The notes beneath the pieces were generated by a model. It worked only from the letters and a program-made list of their open reading frames with translations, had not been told where the DNA came from and ran no database searches. From Treponemataceae bacterium (GTDB lineage Bacteria > Spirochaetota > Spirochaetia > Treponematales > Treponemataceae), in assembly GCA_024402495.1 (NCBI GenBank), contig JAKSTR010000016.1:1-43775 (forward strand): a stretch of 43,775 bases of DNA, given 5' to 3'. Below, piece by piece: positions 24,998 to 33,758 of this stretch. Numbering within the stretch: the stretch's first letter is position 1; each line of letters begins with the position of its first letter. A program made the position numbers and the translations under genes.

Positions 24998-25003
24998 TAT
25001 AAT
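24998..25003 (+). promoter_or_regulatory. -10 box giving a leaderless HD-GYP mRNA
   Basis: Perfect TATAAT eight bases before the ATG at 25012. No ribosome-binding site fits between them, and the -35 region is weak (CTTTCA at 24975-24980). Confidence 0.5.
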
Positions 25004-25011
25004 TATTCTGC

Positions 25012-26310
25012 ATGAATTTGAAATACAATTTGGAATTTGACATTTGCGGAATAATAATTCATATCGTTTTGCTGGTAATCCTTAACAGCCTTTACTCAAA
25101 ATCAGAGAACAACCAGCTTTTTAAAAGATTTTTATTTATCAGCCTGATTTCCGGCATTTTTGACGTAATCAGTGCCATAACAATAAGTTACAGTACCCGG
25201 CTGCCGGTTTACGTAAACCTTTTTACCAATACGGTTTATTTTGTTTCGGCGGCGTGCACAGCCTACAAAATGTATCTGTACATTTATACCTGCGTGGACT
25301 TTAAACCCAGATTTGACATTTTTGCAAGCCACCTTGTGCTTTTTGTCTATTTTATTCTGCTTGCAGCAAACTGTTTTACCGGCATAATTTTTAATTTTGC
25401 AGGCGGAACTTATAACGCCGGGCCTTTATATCTGCTGAATTATCTGGTGCCGTTCTTTTATTTCCTTCATTTTACGTACCTTCTGGTTTTTAAATCTGAA
25501 CTTTTCAGCGAAAAACAGAAAATTCTGCACAGCTTTATAATCATTCTGCCAGTTGCGGCGATAATCATTCAGATTATTTACCCAAAAAACCTTTTAACTT
25601 TCTTCGCGTATGCTATTTTTTCTGTAATCATGCTTTTTTCGCTGGAAACCCCGGATTTTGAAGAGCTGGAATACCTGCGCAAAAACCTTGAAAACGAAGT
25701 TGAAAGGCAAACCGCCACCGCCAACGAACGCAGAGAAAAAATCCAGACAATGTCGATGGAGATTGTAGAAGCTCTGGCTGACGCCATTGACGCAAAAGAC
25801 AGCTATACCAACGGGCATTCGCTGCGGGTAGCAAAATATTCGGTACTGCTGGCAGAATCTTTGGGCTGGCACGGCGAACAGCTGGATATTTTGAAGCGCT
25901 GTGCCCTGCTGCACGATGTGGGCAAAATCGGCATTCCGGATTCTATTCTGCAAAAACCGATGAAGCTGAGCGACGAAGAATTTGCCGTGATAAAAAATCA
26001 CACCGTAACGGGCAGCAAAATATTAAAGAACATTTCTTCCCTGCCGGAAGCTTCTCTGGCGGCAAAATATCACCACGAATGCTACGACGGAACGGGCTAT
26101 CCTGAAGGTTTGCAGGGCAAAAACATTCCAGACTACGCAAGAATTATTTCTATTGCCGATGCCTTTGACGCGATGAACACAAAGCGCATTTACAGGGACA
26201 AGCTTTGCCGCGAAGAAATACGCCGCCGTTTGGCAGAAGGCAGCGGCACCCAGTTTGACCCGGATTTGATGGAAAAATTCCTGATGATTATGGACATGAA
26301 CCTGATTTAG
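25012..26310 (+). CDS. membrane HD-GYP phosphodiesterase
   Basis: 432 residues. Residues 1-215 contain about seven hydrophobic helices (a 7TM-like sensor), then a coiled-coil linker (NLENEVERQTATANERREKIQ) and an HD-GYP domain (about 250-425) with HDVGKIGIPD (about 302), the HHE site (about 350) and YDGTGYPEGLQG. HD-GYP proteins hydrolyse cyclic di-GMP, so this would lower c-di-GMP in response to a membrane signal. All catalytic His and Asp positions I can check are present. It is probably translated from a leaderless transcript and is followed by a strong terminator. The PilZ-like gene 4 kb away may belong to the same signalling network, but that is inference. Confidence 0.92.
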   Translation: MNLKYNLEFDICGIIIHIVLLVILNSLYSKSENNQLFKRFLFISLISGIFDVISAITISYSTRLPVYVNLFTNTVYFVSAACTAYKMYLYIYTCVDFKPRFDIFASHLVLFVYFILLAANCFTGIIFNFAGGTYNAGPLYLLNYLVPFFYFLHFTYLLVFKSELFSEKQKILHSFIIILPVAAIIIQIIYPKNLLTFFAYAIFSVIMLFSLETPDFEELEYLRKNLENEVERQTATANERREKIQTMSMEIVEALADAIDAKDSYTNGHSLRVAKYSVLLAESLGWHGEQLDILKRCALLHDVGKIGIPDSILQKPMKLSDEEFAVIKNHTVTGSKILKNISSLPEASLAAKYHHECYDGTGYPEGLQGKNIPDYARIISIADAFDAMNTKRIYRDKLCREEIRRRLAEGSGTQFDPDLMEKFLMIMDMNLI

Positions 26311-26330
26311 ACTGCAAAAACTGAAAAATA

Positions 26331-26370
26331 GCGGCTGGAAAAAAGAGTGCCTTATCCAGCCGTTTTTTTT
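26331..26370 (+). terminator. HD-GYP gene terminator
   Basis: CGGCTGG/CCAGCCG (26332-26338 with 26356-26362) followed by eight T. Confidence 0.93.
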
Positions 26371-26424
26371 ATGCCGGCAGCATTTGAACAGATAAAATAC
26401 TGCACCTTATCTGCCAGCCCAGGC

Positions 26425-26601
26425 TTTAAAATACCGTATTTTAAAGCGCCAAGAACTCTTTTCCGTTTAAAATATTTTATTTTAAAGCGGCAAGAAGTCT
26501 TTTTCATTTAAAATATTTTATTTTAAAGCCACAAGAAGTCTTTTCCATTTAAAATATTTTATTTTAAACGGAAAAGAACTTTTTTCATTTAAAATACGGG
26601 G
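26425..26601 (+). repeat. 41-bp tandem repeats with internal inverted repeat
   Basis: Units start at 26425, 26466, 26507, 26548 and (partial) 26588, a period of 41, 41, 41 and 40 bp. Each full unit has TTTAAAAT-N5-ATTTTAAA (8-bp arms; centre ACCGT in unit 1, ATTTT in units 2-4), followed by a more GC-rich stretch with CAAGAA(C/G)TCTTTT. Units 2 and 3 are almost identical, 1 and 4 more diverged. The array lies between the HD-GYP terminator and the HD hydrolase start. Confidence 0.9.
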
Positions 26602-26627
26602 AAAAGCACCGCAAAACGGCGGCATAC

Positions 26628-26656
26628 TTTTCAAAACCGGCATTGCAACTTACAAT
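26628..26656 (+). promoter_or_regulatory. promoter of the HD hydrolase, near-leaderless
   Basis: TTTTCA (26628-26633), 17-nt spacer, TACAAT (26651-26656). The start would fall at about 26663, which is the ATG itself; no ribosome-binding site is seen. Confidence 0.45.
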
Positions 26657-26662
26657 ATAAAA

Positions 26663-27889
26663 ATGCTTTTAGACAACTTCAATTTTTGCCATGCGGTGCG
26701 CGACCCTGTCTGGCAGCACATTTATTTAACGGAAGAACTTTATCAGACCTGCCAGTCTGCGCCTTTTAAGCGCCTGCAGAATATCCGCCAGCTTGGTCCT
26801 ACAATAATGGTTTACCCCGGCGCAAGCCACACGCGTCAGGCACATTCGTTCGGGGTGTACAACACCGCCCGCAAGCTTTTGCAGCGGCTTTTGAAGCAGG
26901 GCGCGCAAAACTGGGTAAGCCCAGCCGGAGCGATGTCTTTTCTGGCGGCGGCACTTTGGCACGATGCCGGGCATTTTCCCTACACTCATTCGCTAAAAGA
27001 ACTGCCCCTGCGCGACCACGAAGACTTAACCGCAGACATTCTGCTTGCAGAACCCGTAAAAACCCTTATTGACAAAACCGGCGCCGACCCTTTTCAAACC
27101 GCCTCAATAGTCAGCCACCAGCTGCCGGCAGACGAAGAAACCGCATTTCTGCGCAAGCTGCTTTCAGGCGCGCTGGACCCTGACAAGCTGGATTACCTTA
27201 ACCGTGACGCCTATTACTGCGGCGTGCCCTACGGCGTGCAGGACTGCGATTTTATTTTTTCCCATGTTTTTCCGCACAAAAAATACGGAATAGTTCTGGA
27301 CAATCAGGCGGTAATGTCTGTTGAACATCTGCTTTTTTCCAAATATTTAATGTATCAGGCAATTTACTGGCACAAAAACGTGCGCATTGCCACCGCAATG
27401 ATGAAAAAATGTCTGTTTGCCGCATTGCAGCAAAAGCAGATTGCGCCGGAAGAATTATATTCCCTTGACGATGCAAGCATTTTTACGCTGATTAACAGCA
27501 GAAATTTTGCAGAAAAAGCCATTGCAGAAGAACTGCAAAACCAAAAGCTTTTTTCCATTGTTGCCGAAACGCCGTTTAATGAAGAAAACCAGCTGCACGA
27601 TAAGCTGCAAAAGCTGGAATACCGCAGCCAGATTGAAGCAATTCTGGCAGAAAAAGGAAAAATTGCGGCGCAGAATATTTTAATCGACATCCCCGAAAGC
27701 ATAAGTTTTGAATGCAACTATAAAGTTTTTGATTCTTCGGGCAACGAACAGGAACCAAAATCTGTATTTACGCCGGAAACGGTAAAGGCTTTTACAGGCA
27801 ATTTGCGGCAAATACGCATAGCCGTAAAAGCAGATACGCCCCCAAGCACAAAAAACGCAATTGCAGAAACTTTTGCCAGCCTGCAATAA
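26663..27889 (+). CDS. HD-domain phosphohydrolase (dNTPase/SAMHD1-like family)
   Basis: 408 residues. HTRQAHSFG (H56, R58, H61), LWHDAGHFPYTHS (H100, D101, H104, H109) and LDPDKLDYLNRDAYYCG (D177, R181, D182) make up the HD active site of the family that includes dGTP triphosphohydrolases and SAMHD1. Such enzymes remove triphosphate or phosphate from nucleotides and often act on dNTP pools. The C-terminal third is helical and less conserved. There is no regulatory domain that I recognise. Own promoter and terminator. Confidence 0.85.
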   Translation: MLLDNFNFCHAVRDPVWQHIYLTEELYQTCQSAPFKRLQNIRQLGPTIMVYPGASHTRQAHSFGVYNTARKLLQRLLKQGAQNWVSPAGAMSFLAAALWHDAGHFPYTHSLKELPLRDHEDLTADILLAEPVKTLIDKTGADPFQTASIVSHQLPADEETAFLRKLLSGALDPDKLDYLNRDAYYCGVPYGVQDCDFIFSHVFPHKKYGIVLDNQAVMSVEHLLFSKYLMYQAIYWHKNVRIATAMMKKCLFAALQQKQIAPEELYSLDDASIFTLINSRNFAEKAIAEELQNQKLFSIVAETPFNEENQLHDKLQKLEYRSQIEAILAEKGKIAAQNILIDIPESISFECNYKVFDSSGNEQEPKSVFTPETVKAFTGNLRQIRIAVKADTPPSTKNAIAETFASLQ

Positions 27890-27898
27890 CTTTACCCG

Positions 27899-27934
27899 AA
27901 CACGCCTTTGCAAAACATGCGGGGCGTGTTTTTT
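27899..27934 (+). terminator. HD hydrolase terminator
   Basis: ACACGCC/GGCGTGT (27900-27906 with 27923-27929) followed by six T (27929-27934). Confidence 0.85.
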
Positions 27935-27993
27935 ATGCTGAAAAATAATGCAAACTCATAACACGCCAAAACTTTTATGTTTCAGTTTTGCGT

Positions 27994-28134
27994 GCAGGCA
28001 ATATTTTGGTTTATAAGTCAAATGCTGAACTTGTTCTTGAATCTGCGGCAGATGCTGAACTAAATTCAGCATGACAAAATGAATTGCATTATAAAAGCGC
28101 AGCATGAAAATTGCAGGCAACATTTGGTTTATAA
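27994..28134 (+). repeat. REP-like palindromic element between direct repeats
   Basis: The centre (28022-28074) has TGCTGAAC, CTGCGGCAG and TGCTGAA-CTAAA-TTCAGCA, a hairpin-forming pattern like dispersed REP elements of many bacteria. It is bracketed by near-identical segments 27994-28016 and 28113-28134 (GCAGGCAAYAT..TTGGTTTATAA). No gene lies here. Confidence 0.6.
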
Positions 28135-28173
28135 AGAAAAATTAAAAAATATTAAAATATTTTTCAAAAGCAA

Positions 28174-28202
28174 TTGACACAAATTAATATATTTTATATA
28201 TT
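28174..28202 (+). promoter_or_regulatory. sigma70 promoter of tRNA-Pro
   Basis: TTGACA (28174-28179), 17-nt AT-rich spacer, TATATT (28197-28202), 13 nt before the tRNA. Confidence 0.85.
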
Positions 28203-28215
28203 CTAAACATCGATT

Positions 28216-28288
28216 CGGAATGTAGCGCAGTTGGTAGCGCGTCTGGTTTGGGACCAGAATGTCGCAGGTTCAAGTCCTGTCATTCCGA
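28216..28288 (+). tRNA. tRNA-Pro (TGG)
   Basis: A 73-nt cloverleaf. Acceptor CGGAATG/CATTCCG with discriminator A, D-arm GCGC..GCGC, anticodon stem TCTGG/CCAGA with loop TTTGGGA giving TGG (Pro), and T-arm GTTCAAGTC. CCA is not encoded. No terminator lies directly after it (only an A/T-rich run), so read-through into the cyclase gene is possible. Confidence 0.95.
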
Positions 28289-28330
28289 TTTTTTTATTTT
28301 AAACTACGTAGTTGCACAAATGAACCACAA

Positions 28331-30184
28331 ATGAAAAACCGCAAGTCGTTTCTAATTCCTATTGCGGTAAAACTTATTACCATCAGTACAATAATAATTC
28401 TCGTTACCATTACGGTTTCTACTGCTGTTGTTAGCGGAATTATCAGAAACGACGTACGCATCACAGCCGAAAACAACAATCTTTCGTTAAACCAGCACGC
28501 CGCATCAGAGGCGGAAATCTTTATAAATTCAATAATAACAAACACCGGGCTTATTCTGAACCTTGGCGAATTCGGCGAAAATTCTGCAAATTCAACTAAA
28601 AGCAAAAAGCAAAACGATATTTTTGACAGCATGCCCAATATTGCGGCTATTGTTGTGCCCAGTTTTGCAAAAGTTGTAAACCAGCAGTATCTGCAAAGCC
28701 TTGGTTTAACCGAAAACGACATTGACCGCTTCATTCAAAACGAACAGAGCAATTTTGAACGTGCCGAACACGGCGAAATCATTCTTTTAAACGCAAGCCC
28801 GTTCTTTAACTGCAACCTTACTGCCCTTTTAATGCCCGTTGAATTTGCAGACACGCAGGAAGCGGTTCTGGCACTTTTTTCGTGCGAAAGCCTTGCAGAC
28901 ACTTTTTCCAGCGGCACAAACAAGGTGCTTATGGTCAATTCTTACGGCGACGTAATTGTAAGCGACAATTTAAGCCAGATTCTTGACGGCAAAAACATAG
29001 GCAACACAAAAATTTTCAGCATTATAGAAAAAAGCCAAAGCCGCCAGCAGCAGCTAATTTACACCGACGAAAACCAGAATGAATATTTTGCTTCGTTCAG
29101 CAAGCTTTTAAATGGCGAACTTTGCATTATTACCCAGATTGACGGCGAAATTGTTTTTGAAGCGCTGAACCGGGCTTTGCAGCAGAACAAATGGCTGGAT
29201 ATAAGCATTCTGTGTGCGGCGATTCTGTTTGTATGGTTTTTCGCCAAAACCATTACATTCCCGGTAGAAACGCTGAAAAGCGCAGCACAGAAAATTAAGC
29301 AGGGCGAATTTGACGTAAAGATAGACGTTAAAAGCCACGACGAACTTTCGCTTCTGGCTAAAAGCATGCAGAACATGAGTACCGGTCTTGCCGAACGCGA
29401 GCGCCTTAAAGAAAGTTTCGGGCGTTTTACAAATACCCAGATTGCGGAAAAAGCTGCCAAAGGTGAGCTTAAGCTTGGCGGCGAAAAGCGCTATATTTCG
29501 GTATGTTTTGCCGACCTGCGCAATTTTACGGCTTTTTCTGAAAAACTTCAGGCGGAAGAAGTTGTGCGCTTTTTGAACAAATATCTGGAACGGATGATTG
29601 GCTGTATTGGCACAACCGGCGGTAATGTTGACAAGTTTATCGGCGACGCGATTATGGCAGTCTGGGGCGCGCCAAGCGGCATTTCTCCAAAACAGGATGC
29701 GCTGAACGCGATTACCGCGGCTTTTTTAATGCGCTATGCCCTGATTGAATTGAACAAAACGCTGGACGGTCATCAGATTAAAAACGGCTGCGGCATTTCC
29801 AGCGGCGAAGTTATTGCCGGACAAATCGGTTCAAGCGAGCGCATGGAATATACGGTTATCGGCGATACGGTAAACCTTGCTTCGCGCATTGAAGCCATCA
29901 ACAAGCAGCTTGCCACAGACATTCTGATAAGCGAAGAAACATTCAATTTAGTTAAAGATGAAATTATTGCAGAAGAAATGCCGGCGTTTTTTGTAAAGGG
30001 CAAGGAAGAGGCTATACGGCTTTTTGCGCCTGTTGCCCTTAAAAATACGGCAGGAACGCCTTTGCAGGATATTGAACAAGTAGAAAATATTGAACAACTG
30101 CGAAATATTCTGGGCTATAAAGCACCAGATTTTACAAAAGTGGACATAAATGAGGAAGAAAAAAAATATAAAATTAAAAAATAG
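28331..30184 (+). CDS. membrane adenylate/guanylate cyclase with HAMP domain
   Basis: 617 residues. A transmembrane helix near 20-40, an extracytoplasmic sensor region of about 260 residues, a second helix (about 303-320, ISILCAAILFVWFF), a HAMP linker (about 320-370), then a class III cyclase domain. FADLRNFTAF (metal Asp about 394) and GDAIMAVWGAPSG (metal Asp about 438) carry both metal-binding aspartates, and GEVIAGQIGS and YTVIGDTVNLASRIE follow, so it should be active in making cAMP or cGMP. A start farther upstream (28259) would lie inside the tRNA and is rejected; ATG 28331 begins the basic KNRKSF before the first helix. No clear ribosome-binding site. Its last 35 nt overlap the next gene, suggesting coupling. 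Confidence 0.9.
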   Translation: MKNRKSFLIPIAVKLITISTIIILVTITVSTAVVSGIIRNDVRITAENNNLSLNQHAASEAEIFINSIITNTGLILNLGEFGENSANSTKSKKQNDIFDSMPNIAAIVVPSFAKVVNQQYLQSLGLTENDIDRFIQNEQSNFERAEHGEIILLNASPFFNCNLTALLMPVEFADTQEAVLALFSCESLADTFSSGTNKVLMVNSYGDVIVSDNLSQILDGKNIGNTKIFSIIEKSQSRQQQLIYTDENQNEYFASFSKLLNGELCIITQIDGEIVFEALNRALQQNKWLDISILCAAILFVWFFAKTITFPVETLKSAAQKIKQGEFDVKIDVKSHDELSLLAKSMQNMSTGLAERERLKESFGRFTNTQIAEKAAKGELKLGGEKRYISVCFADLRNFTAFSEKLQAEEVVRFLNKYLERMIGCIGTTGGNVDKFIGDAIMAVWGAPSGISPKQDALNAITAAFLMRYALIELNKTLDGHQIKNGCGISSGEVIAGQIGSSERMEYTVIGDTVNLASRIEAINKQLATDILISEETFNLVKDEIIAEEMPAFFVKGKEEAIRLFAPVALKNTAGTPLQDIEQVENIEQLRNILGYKAPDFTKVDINEEEKKYKIKK

Positions 30185-32207
30185 CGATATTCTTGTATGT
30201 TCAATTTGTATTTTGGGCATTGTTTATTCGCTATTTAATTATTTTTCAGACATTTACCATACCTCTAACCGCAGCGATATTGAACCTATCGCGTTTATTG
30301 CCACCAAGGTTAAATCTGTGCAGCGGCGTTTCCACGACCGTCTGGTCTGGGACATGCTTAAAAACAATTCTGCCCTTTATGCCGGCGACTTTGTGCGTAC
30401 CGGCGAAAATTCCATGGCAGAAATCAAGTTTGAATCGGGCACGCTGATTATGATGGGACAAGACAGCCTGATTGAGATTTTGCCCGAAAGCGGAAACGCC
30501 AGACTTTTGATTGCAGCCGGAAATGTAAATATCAACACCACGCAGAAAATGCGCTTAATGGCAGGTAACGAAATTGTTGAACTTGCAGAAAATTCAATTG
30601 TAAATATGACCATTGAACCGCTGCCGGAAGTTGAAGAAATTACGGATAACGGCGTTGAAAACGCAAGCGCAGGCGGCAGAGCTTCTGCCAAAGAATACGC
30701 AGGCGGCGAAACTGGCGGTGCCGAAGCAAGCGCAAAGAACGCCCGAAGAGGAAAAACGCCGGATAAAATAAAAGTTGCCGGTTCAATCGGCAAAAAGAAT
30801 AAAGAAGAAGCCCAAACGGTTGAAAACCAAATCAGCAAAACCGTGCGCCCAAAAACTACGGCAAGCGTGGTCAGCGTAAAGGTTGAACAGGGCAAACTGA
30901 GCCAAAGCCAGATAAACGGCAGCGTGGTAGAAGTAAACGCCGGAAAACAGGTGGTTTTAAGCCAAAAACAGGTTTATACCGAACCGGCTCTGGTAATTAC
31001 AAGCCCGCAGGTAAAGCATCAGATTATAAAAAGCCTTAGCGATAAGGCAAACGTTGAATTTGAATGGCAGGCGTATAATCTGCCCCAAAACTACAAGCTT
31101 TGCGTAGAAATTGCCTACGACGAAAACTTTAAATATCCGTATAAAACCCAGCAGTTTGAAATCGGGCAAAATACCGGCACTTTTGCCGATTTACCAAGCC
31201 GCCTGATGTTCTGGAAAGCGTATCCTGTGGAAGACGGTGCAAAAGTGCCGGCAGGCGAATATGAAAAACTTTTGCAGCGCGGAAGCATTTCTGTTTATTC
31301 AGTTACGCCGGTAAAAAAACTGCGGCCTTTTAACAATGCACAAATTACTTATAAAGGCGCAAAAAGCGGCGTAACCTTTGCATGGACTCAGGATAATTTT
31401 GCAAAAGGTTACCGGCTGATTATTACCGCCGACGACGATTTTACAAAACCTGTTTTTGTTGCCAGCACTACCGAAACCAGCATGAATGTTCTGGATTTGC
31501 CGAGCGGCGATTTGTTCTGGCAGGTACAGAGCATTTACGACGATTCCATGCAAATTGGCGACAGTGAAAGCGAGATTTTTGCCTTTAGCGTGCAGGAAAA
31601 ACCCGAACTTCTGGCGCCGCAATGCATAAAACCGGCAAATCTGGAAGTACACTACACCGCCGGCGGCAGGCAGCCGCTGGTTTTTGCATGGCAAAATGTA
31701 AGCAGCGCCGCAGAATACACGCTTTTTATTGCCGATAATCCGCGGCTAAAAAATCCGGCGGTGCAAATTACCACAAAAGAACTTTATTTCAGCCTTGTGC
31801 CTTCAAAATACAACCTTGAAGAAGGCAAGCCCTGGTACTGGGGCGTAAGTTACAGCGACAATGAAGGCAGCGTTTCGCAGGTTTCTAAAATCAGCAGTTT
31901 TTATATGCTGAATGCAAAACCATACCTGAACTGTCCTGTTCCCGGCAACAATTTTGAAATAAAATGCGGAGAGCTGAAAAATCTGCTTTTTGAACTTGAT
32001 ACCAATTTGCCGGTTGAAAAGACTTTTGCCGTTGCCAAAGACAGCAGTTTTGCAGACATTGTTTTGCAGGCAGAAATCAGCAAAAATGCGTTTAAGGTTT
32101 CAAGCGAACTGCTGCCGGGCGAATATTACTGGCGCGTTAACTGCGGAAAACTGAACAGCGAAACGCGCAAAATTATTTTGCTTGCAGACGAAGCAAGCGA
32201 AAACTGA
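30150..32207 (+). CDS. FecR-domain periplasmic protein
   Basis: 685 residues. An N-terminal transmembrane anchor (ILVCSICILGIVYSLFNYF, about 13-31) leads to a FecR-type beta domain (about 45-160; NSALYAGDFVRTGENSMAEIKFESGT, RLLIAAGNVNI). A low-complexity Ala/Gly/Glu/Lys linker (about 165-260) and several immunoglobulin- or Fn3-like beta modules (about 280-680) with repeated FEWQAYNLP / FAWTQDNFAKGY / FAWQNVSSAAEY motifs follow. It is probably exposed to the periplasm and may bind cell-wall or other ligands. The ATG at 30150 overlaps the cyclase gene by 35 nt with GTGG 6 nt upstream, so the pair is an operon. Whether it modulates the cyclase is inference. Confidence 0.85.
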   Translation: MRKKKNIKLKNSDILVCSICILGIVYSLFNYFSDIYHTSNRSDIEPIAFIATKVKSVQRRFHDRLVWDMLKNNSALYAGDFVRTGENSMAEIKFESGTLIMMGQDSLIEILPESGNARLLIAAGNVNINTTQKMRLMAGNEIVELAENSIVNMTIEPLPEVEEITDNGVENASAGGRASAKEYAGGETGGAEASAKNARRGKTPDKIKVAGSIGKKNKEEAQTVENQISKTVRPKTTASVVSVKVEQGKLSQSQINGSVVEVNAGKQVVLSQKQVYTEPALVITSPQVKHQIIKSLSDKANVEFEWQAYNLPQNYKLCVEIAYDENFKYPYKTQQFEIGQNTGTFADLPSRLMFWKAYPVEDGAKVPAGEYEKLLQRGSISVYSVTPVKKLRPFNNAQITYKGAKSGVTFAWTQDNFAKGYRLIITADDDFTKPVFVASTTETSMNVLDLPSGDLFWQVQSIYDDSMQIGDSESEIFAFSVQEKPELLAPQCIKPANLEVHYTAGGRQPLVFAWQNVSSAAEYTLFIADNPRLKNPAVQITTKELYFSLVPSKYNLEEGKPWYWGVSYSDNEGSVSQVSKISSFYMLNAKPYLNCPVPGNNFEIKCGELKNLLFELDTNLPVEKTFAVAKDSSFADIVLQAEISKNAFKVSSELLPGEYYWRVNCGKLNSETRKIILLADEASEN

Positions 32208-32231
32208 AAAATTATCAGGCACGCAGGCAGA

Positions 32232-32273
32232 TAAAAAAAAACTTTGCGGTACGTTTGCAGCGCAAAGTTTTTT
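32232..32273. terminator. bidirectional terminator between convergent genes
   Basis: ACTTTGCG/CGCAAAGT stem (32241-32248 with 32261-32268), loop 12 nt, A run on the left and T run on the right. Confidence 0.85.
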
Positions 32274-32318
32274 AACATACTCCGCGCCATACCGGACAAC
32301 CCGGTTATGTGCTGCCTG

Positions 32319-32840
32319 CTAGCAGAAAGCTTCCAGAATTTTATCCAAATTGTACTCGTCGTCAATTTCTACAAAAGGCGTGCCGTTGGCAATGCAGTCT
32401 TCCTTAAAGCTTTTGCTGCAATCTATAAGCCGCTCAATATTTACTTCATCGTCAATACGGTTTTCTATCACGCTGGCATATCTTGAAATGTCTTCAGAAT
32501 GGGTACGAAGATAACGTTCGCTCATCACGATAAAAACGGCACGTATTTCTTTAAGATATTCGGGCGTAAAACTTTCCTTCCACTGCCGCGGAATGTAACA
32601 GCCTTCAATAATCATGTTCTGCTTGTTTTCAATTGCCGTTTTTATCATTTCGGCGGCAAAAGGCCAAAGCCAGAAGCGCATTTTGTAATCATCTTCCACT
32701 GTAAGTTCCGTGCGCCCTGTGCGTATAAAACCCATTTTAAGATGGTCTAAACTTGTACACGGGTAGTGAAATTTTTCTATAAGCTTTTGTGAAATTAAGG
32801 TTTTTCCTACGTGGCTTGAACCGCCAATTAAAATAATCAT
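32319..32840 (-). CDS. P-loop small kinase, substrate unknown
   Basis: 173 residues. The first residues MIILIGGSSHVGKT hold a P-loop (GGSSHVGKT), and a later IEGCYIPRQW looks like the Walker B/substrate region of small kinases such as 2-phosphoglycerate kinase-like or nucleotide kinase proteins. A longer reading frame extends upstream to 33005, but the ATG at 32840 has GGAG 5 nt before it and begins exactly at the P-loop strand, so it is the start. It follows the MBL gene after 49 nt on the same strand. Confidence 0.8.
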   Translation of the reverse strand: MIILIGGSSHVGKTLISQKLIEKFHYPCTSLDHLKMGFIRTGRTELTVEDDYKMRFWLWPFAAEMIKTAIENKQNMIIEGCYIPRQWKESFTPEYLKEIRAVFIVMSERYLRTHSEDISRYASVIENRIDDEVNIERLIDCSKSFKEDCIANGTPFVEIDDEYNLDKILEAFC

Positions 32841-32889
32841 TTTATCTCCGCATAAAAAATGTGCCAATTCAAACTGAACTGAAAAAATG

Positions 32890-33582
32890 TTACTGGGTAA
32901 GCAATACGGCGCAGCCGGCATCGCAGGCTTTAACCTGCGCACCAAACGGCATTGTTTTTTCCGTATAGCCTGCCCTGCCAGCCAGAACATTTTCTGCACC
33001 GGCAAGCAGTTTTTCTACCGTGTCATTTCCAAGCGGCAAATCGCCATGGCAGGCTAAAACCATATCAAAGCGGTCTTTCATTTTTAAAAGTTTTTGCAGG
33101 GAAGCAATATATGCCGGCAAATTTCTGCCCGGACCAAACATAAAAATTTCGCTGTTCTGCTGAACGGTATCGCCGCCGAAAAGCAGTTTTGCATTTACGT
33201 CCAGAATACCAATGCTTCCCGGTGTATGCCCCGGAATATGAATTATTTCCAGCGGTCTGCCGCCAAGATCCAGCACATTTCCTTCTTCAACAGCAACGGC
33301 ACGACCTTTTCCGTTTTTCATGCCGTAATATTCAACTTCGGCTTTATGCATGTAAATATTTTCAAATTGAAAATTACTGCCAATATGATCCGGGTCTCCA
33401 TGTGAAATAATTATTTTCAGCGGCAAACTGGTTATGCTTTCGGCGGTTTCTTTTGCTTTTCCTGCCTGCATTCCTGAATCAATCAAAAGTGCTTCCCTGC
33501 TTCCCGTCAAAAGAAAAAAGCGGACAAAACCTTCTTCAATAATCCATGTATTTTCGTTAAATTGCGTTACTTTGTATTCCAT
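32890..33582 (-). CDS. MBL-fold metallo-hydrolase
   Basis: 230 residues. The metallo-beta-lactamase fold is shown by SHGDPDHIG (H61, D63, D65, H66), HIPGHTPGSIGI (third His), LFGGDTV (bridging Asp) and VLACHGDLPLG (last His). All metal ligands for a two-metal site are present. Members hydrolyse thioesters, lactones or phosphoesters; the substrate here is unknown and there is no reason to expect antibiotic resistance. Cytoplasmic, with no signal peptide. ATG has GGAGG 6 nt upstream. Confidence 0.9.
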   Translation of the reverse strand: MEYKVTQFNENTWIIEEGFVRFFLLTGSREALLIDSGMQAGKAKETAESITSLPLKIIISHGDPDHIGSNFQFENIYMHKAEVEYYGMKNGKGRAVAVEEGNVLDLGGRPLEIIHIPGHTPGSIGILDVNAKLLFGGDTVQQNSEIFMFGPGRNLPAYIASLQKLLKMKDRFDMVLACHGDLPLGNDTVEKLLAGAENVLAGRAGYTEKTMPFGAQVKACDAGCAVLLTQ

Positions 33583-33758
33583 TCCTTTCCTCCGCCATAC
33601 TGTCTAAAAAATCGTCCCTGTTTAGCATTCAACTATTTAGCCTTTCATATTTAGACTTTCAATTGTACACAATTTTTAAAAACTTCATAGCCTTAGCGGC
33701 ATTCATATTAAAAAAACATATTCCACACATTTGCAAAATTGATTAGGATAAAGTACCT

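Noticed and set aside
26425-26601. Possible short CRISPR array
   Set aside because: The segments between the repeated cores are themselves nearly identical and no cas gene is present, so it is a tandem repeat.
28259-28330. Upstream start for the cyclase
   Set aside because: It would begin inside tRNA-Pro; the ATG at 28331 opens the basic N-terminus before the first helix.
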